47,230 nucleotides of DNA, from positions 1 through 47,230 of the forward strand of contig VYCW01000002.1 in NCBI GenBank assembly GCA_009843735.1, in the 5' to 3' direction. Under the pieces are notes generated by a model that was not told the DNA's origin, searched no databases, and saw nothing but the letters and a program-made list of their open reading frames with translations. Made by a program: the position numbers and the translations under genes. Position 1 is the first letter of the stretch. Every line of letters starts with the position of its first letter. This DNA comes from Acidimicrobiaceae bacterium (GTDB lineage: Bacteria > Actinomycetota > Acidimicrobiia > Acidimicrobiales > Aldehydirespiratoraceae). Below are positions 45,691 through 47,230 of this stretch, piece by piece.

Positions 45691-45723
45691 GCCGTCGCGG
45701 GCAGCGCCCGTTAGCGCGACGGC
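45691..45723. promoter_or_regulatory. Inverted repeat between SDR and VOC genes
   Basis: GCCGTCGCG (45691-45699) and CGCGACGGC (45715-45723) are perfect 9-bp arms around a 15-base loop, about 52 bp upstream of both start codons. A divergent promoter region is a usual place for an operator. GGGC and GCCC within the loop offer a competing fold. Function is unproved. Confidence 0.4.
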
Positions 45724-45775
45724 GGGTGGGCTGCTTCACTGACGGGCCGACTGCCGCCGCGACCGGAGGAAAGAC

Positions 45776-46183
45776 ATGGCGTGGACCATCACCAAACCGG
45801 GTATCGATCTGGGCATCGTGACCACCAACGGCGACGCGATGCTCGAGTTCTACCGGGACGTCGTGGGCCTCGAGTTCGAGGCCACCCTGGCCTTAGAGCC
45901 GATCGGGATCGCCCGGATGGACCGCCTGCTGTGCAACGACAGCGTGCTGAAACTGGTGACGCTCACCACCGACGTGGCCGCCGGTCCCACCGGAGGCATG
46001 GCCGGCTGCACCGGCCCGCGCTACTTCACCATCTCCGTGGACGACGTGGAGGCTGCGGTGGCCGACTGCGAAGCGGCCGGCGCGCCCGTCGTGTGGCCGC
46101 CGACGGAGAGCCGGCCGGGGGTGACGATCGCCATGGTCGAGGATCCCGACGGCAACTGGGTGGAGTTCATCCGCATGTCGTGA
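45776..46183 (+). CDS. VOC-family (glyoxalase/bleomycin-resistance-like) protein
   Basis: 135 residues in a two-module beta-alpha-beta-beta-beta layout. Module 1 has DLGIVTTNGDAMLEFYRDVVGLEF; module 2 has RYFTISVDDVEAAVADCEAAGAPVV and IAMVEDPDGNWVEFIR, with the Glu metal ligand in the last strand. VOC proteins include glyoxalase I, dioxygenases and resistance proteins; nothing visible fixes which. ATG 45776 has GGAGGAAAG a few bases upstream, one of the good ribosome sites. A hairpin TCCGG-CCCCG-CCGGA lies directly after the stop (46184-46198). Confidence 0.85.
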   Translation: MAWTITKPGIDLGIVTTNGDAMLEFYRDVVGLEFEATLALEPIGIARMDRLLCNDSVLKLVTLTTDVAAGPTGGMAGCTGPRYFTISVDDVEAAVADCEAAGAPVVWPPTESRPGVTIAMVEDPDGNWVEFIRMS

Positions 46184-46198
46184 TCCGGCCCCGCCGGA
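46184..46198 (+). terminator. Small hairpin after the VOC gene
   Basis: TCCGG and CCGGA, five bp, enclose CCCCG immediately after the VOC stop codon. It could slow or end transcription but lacks a T-run, so the call is tentative. Confidence 0.25.
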
Positions 46199-46225
46199 AC
46201 GCGTCCGGTTGTTCCAGCGCGGCAC

Positions 46226-46231
46226 TACGCT
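46226..46231 (+). promoter_or_regulatory. -10 element for the fatty acid hydroxylase gene
   Basis: TACGCT lies 7 nt before the GTG at 46239, inside a short CGCGGC/GCCGCG inverted repeat. The spacing fits a leaderless transcript. Confidence 0.45.
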
Positions 46232-46238
46232 GCGCCGC

Positions 46239-47230
46239 GTGACCGCCAGGAAGCGGCCGGCCTGGAACTACACCCCCGAGCTGCCGCTGCGGTCGGCTCC
46301 GTTCCTGCACTGGCCGCTGCAGCCCGCCGCCGTATCCCGCCACCTGGTGAAGACCTGGAGGCCCCTCACCTCACGGGTGCTCATGCTGGCGGTCGCCTTC
46401 GCCATCTGGGCGTGGGCCAGGCCGTCGCTGGCCGAGGCTGAATCGCTGCGACTGGGCTGGATCCTCGAGATCTGGGTCCGCAACATGGCCGTGCTGGCGG
46501 TGGTGGCCGGCGGGCTCCACCTGTTCCTGCAACGCCACCGGGTCCAGGGCGACGGCCTGCGCTACGACGCCCGTCCGCTGACGAAGAACAAGAGCCTGTT
46601 CCTGTTCGACGACCAGGTAAAGGACAACATGTTCCTGAGCCTCGTGCCGGCCATGCTGGTGGCCACCGCCTGGGAGACCCTTGGCTGGTGGGCCTACGCC
46701 AACGGCGTCGTACCGCACTGGTCCTTCAGCGACAACCCGGTGTGGTTCATCGTGCTGCTGAGCCTGATCCCCATCTGGTCGGTCCTCTACTTCGGGGCGG
46801 GCCACTGGCTGCTGCACCGGCGCCTGGTGTACACCCACGTCCACTCCTGGCATCACCGCAACATGAACATCGGCCCGTGGTCGGGCCTGTCGATGCACCC
46901 GCTGGAGCACGTGATCCTCTACAGCGACATCCTGCTGCTGCTGGTCGTCCCGTCCAGCCCGGTACACATGCTGTTCGCGATGATGCATCACACCGTGGGG
47001 GCACCCATGAGCCACACCGGCTACGACGCCGTCCGGCTCCCGGCGCGCCAGCGCTTCGAGCTCGGCGACTTCCACCACCAGCTCCACCACCGCTTCATCG
47101 AGTGCAACTACGGCGGCCTAGAGTCACCCCTCGACGAGCTGATAGGCGCCTTCCACGACGGCACGCCCGAGGGCGACCGGATAGTGACCGAGCGCCTTCA
47201 CCGCCTGTCGGAAGCCCGGCAGTCCAACCC
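46239..47230 (+). CDS. Fatty acid hydroxylase/sterol desaturase-family membrane protein (3' end cut)
   Basis: 330 codons present and no stop before the window edge, so the C-terminus is missing. The protein starts TARKRPAWNYTPELP and has hydrophobic helices at about 50-62, 80-97, 132-148 and 170-190, then the eight-His di-iron set: GHWLLH, HSWHHR, LEHVILYS, HHTVG and FHHQLHH. This pattern defines the fatty acid hydroxylase superfamily, which hydroxylates or desaturates lipids using a di-iron centre and O2. The substrate is unknown. The start is a GTG with TACGCT 7 nt ahead; the VOC gene ends 55 nt upstream. Confidence 0.88.
   Translation, partial: MTARKRPAWNYTPELPLRSAPFLHWPLQPAAVSRHLVKTWRPLTSRVLMLAVAFAIWAWARPSLAEAESLRLGWILEIWVRNMAVLAVVAGGLHLFLQRHRVQGDGLRYDARPLTKNKSLFLFDDQVKDNMFLSLVPAMLVATAWETLGWWAYANGVVPHWSFSDNPVWFIVLLSLIPIWSVLYFGAGHWLLHRRLVYTHVHSWHHRNMNIGPWSGLSMHPLEHVILYSDILLLLVVPSSPVHMLFAMMHHTVGAPMSHTGYDAVRLPARQRFELGDFHHQLHHRFIECNYGGLESPLDELIGAFHDGTPEGDRIVTERLHRLSEARQSN

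Overview
This is a gene-dense, high-GC (about 70% by eye) stretch of bacterial chromosome from an actinobacterium, possibly of the class Acidimicrobiia. That placement is an inference from gene content: a MscR-type mycothiol-dependent formaldehyde dehydrogenase next to its usual metallo-beta-lactamase partner, a LigB-type ATP-dependent DNA ligase, an F420-type luciferase-like oxidoreductase, DUF3039 and DUF2277 proteins, MeaB with a large-subunit methylmalonyl-CoA mutase, and GTG/TTG starts with many short or absent leaders. I see no tRNA, rRNA, CRISPR array, prophage or insertion sequence. No stretch over 300 bases lacks a gene.

Layout. 1-5.3 kb: a truncated potassium channel, an RNA methyltransferase preceded by a possible tiny leader ORF, an adenosine-deaminase-like enzyme and ValS. 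5.3-9 kb (minus): a response regulator, histidine kinase and Tat-exported FAD amine oxidase in one operon. 9-15.8 kb: SurE, an ABC-F ATPase, then a DNA-repair group (LigB ligase, HhH-GPD glycosylase, AlkD-like protein) with two small proteins among them. 15.8-17.5 kb (minus): the mycothiol formaldehyde pair. 17.7-25.2 kb (plus): DUF2277, Pcm, a beta-propeller glycosidase-like protein, a YczE-type membrane protein, threonine aldolase, a guanine deaminase/haloalkane dehalogenase pair, an Fpg-like glycosylase with an altered zinc finger, and EngB. 25.4-33.9 kb: a catabolic and redox set (class V aminotransferase, nitronate monooxygenase, acyl-CoA dehydrogenase, LLM oxidoreductase, P450, SDR) with a CBS-less IMPDH/GMP reductase. 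34-38.3 kb: a GDPD lipoprotein, RlmB-IspF-IspD and a divergent Crp-like regulator. 38.3-45.6 kb (minus): MeaB, methylmalonyl-CoA mutase, a small membrane protein, then two epimerase+SDR pairs whose SDR members are close paralogues. 45.8 kb to the end: a VOC protein and a fatty acid hydroxylase cut by the window edge.

Two things cut across the genes. First, a 48-49 bp near-palindromic element occurs five times, each copy or tandem pair starting 5-17 nt after a stop codon. Its outer arms are nearly invariant, it has A-rich internal loops, and the centre varies, forming a hairpin in at least two copies with unrelated sequence. This is the best candidate here for an undescribed dispersed RNA or DNA element. 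Second, about ten genes start 6-8 nt after a TAnnnT hexamer without a Shine-Dalgarno sequence, as expected for leaderless transcripts. Other hairpins of mixed design lie between genes at 33.9, 35.4 and 45.7 kb.
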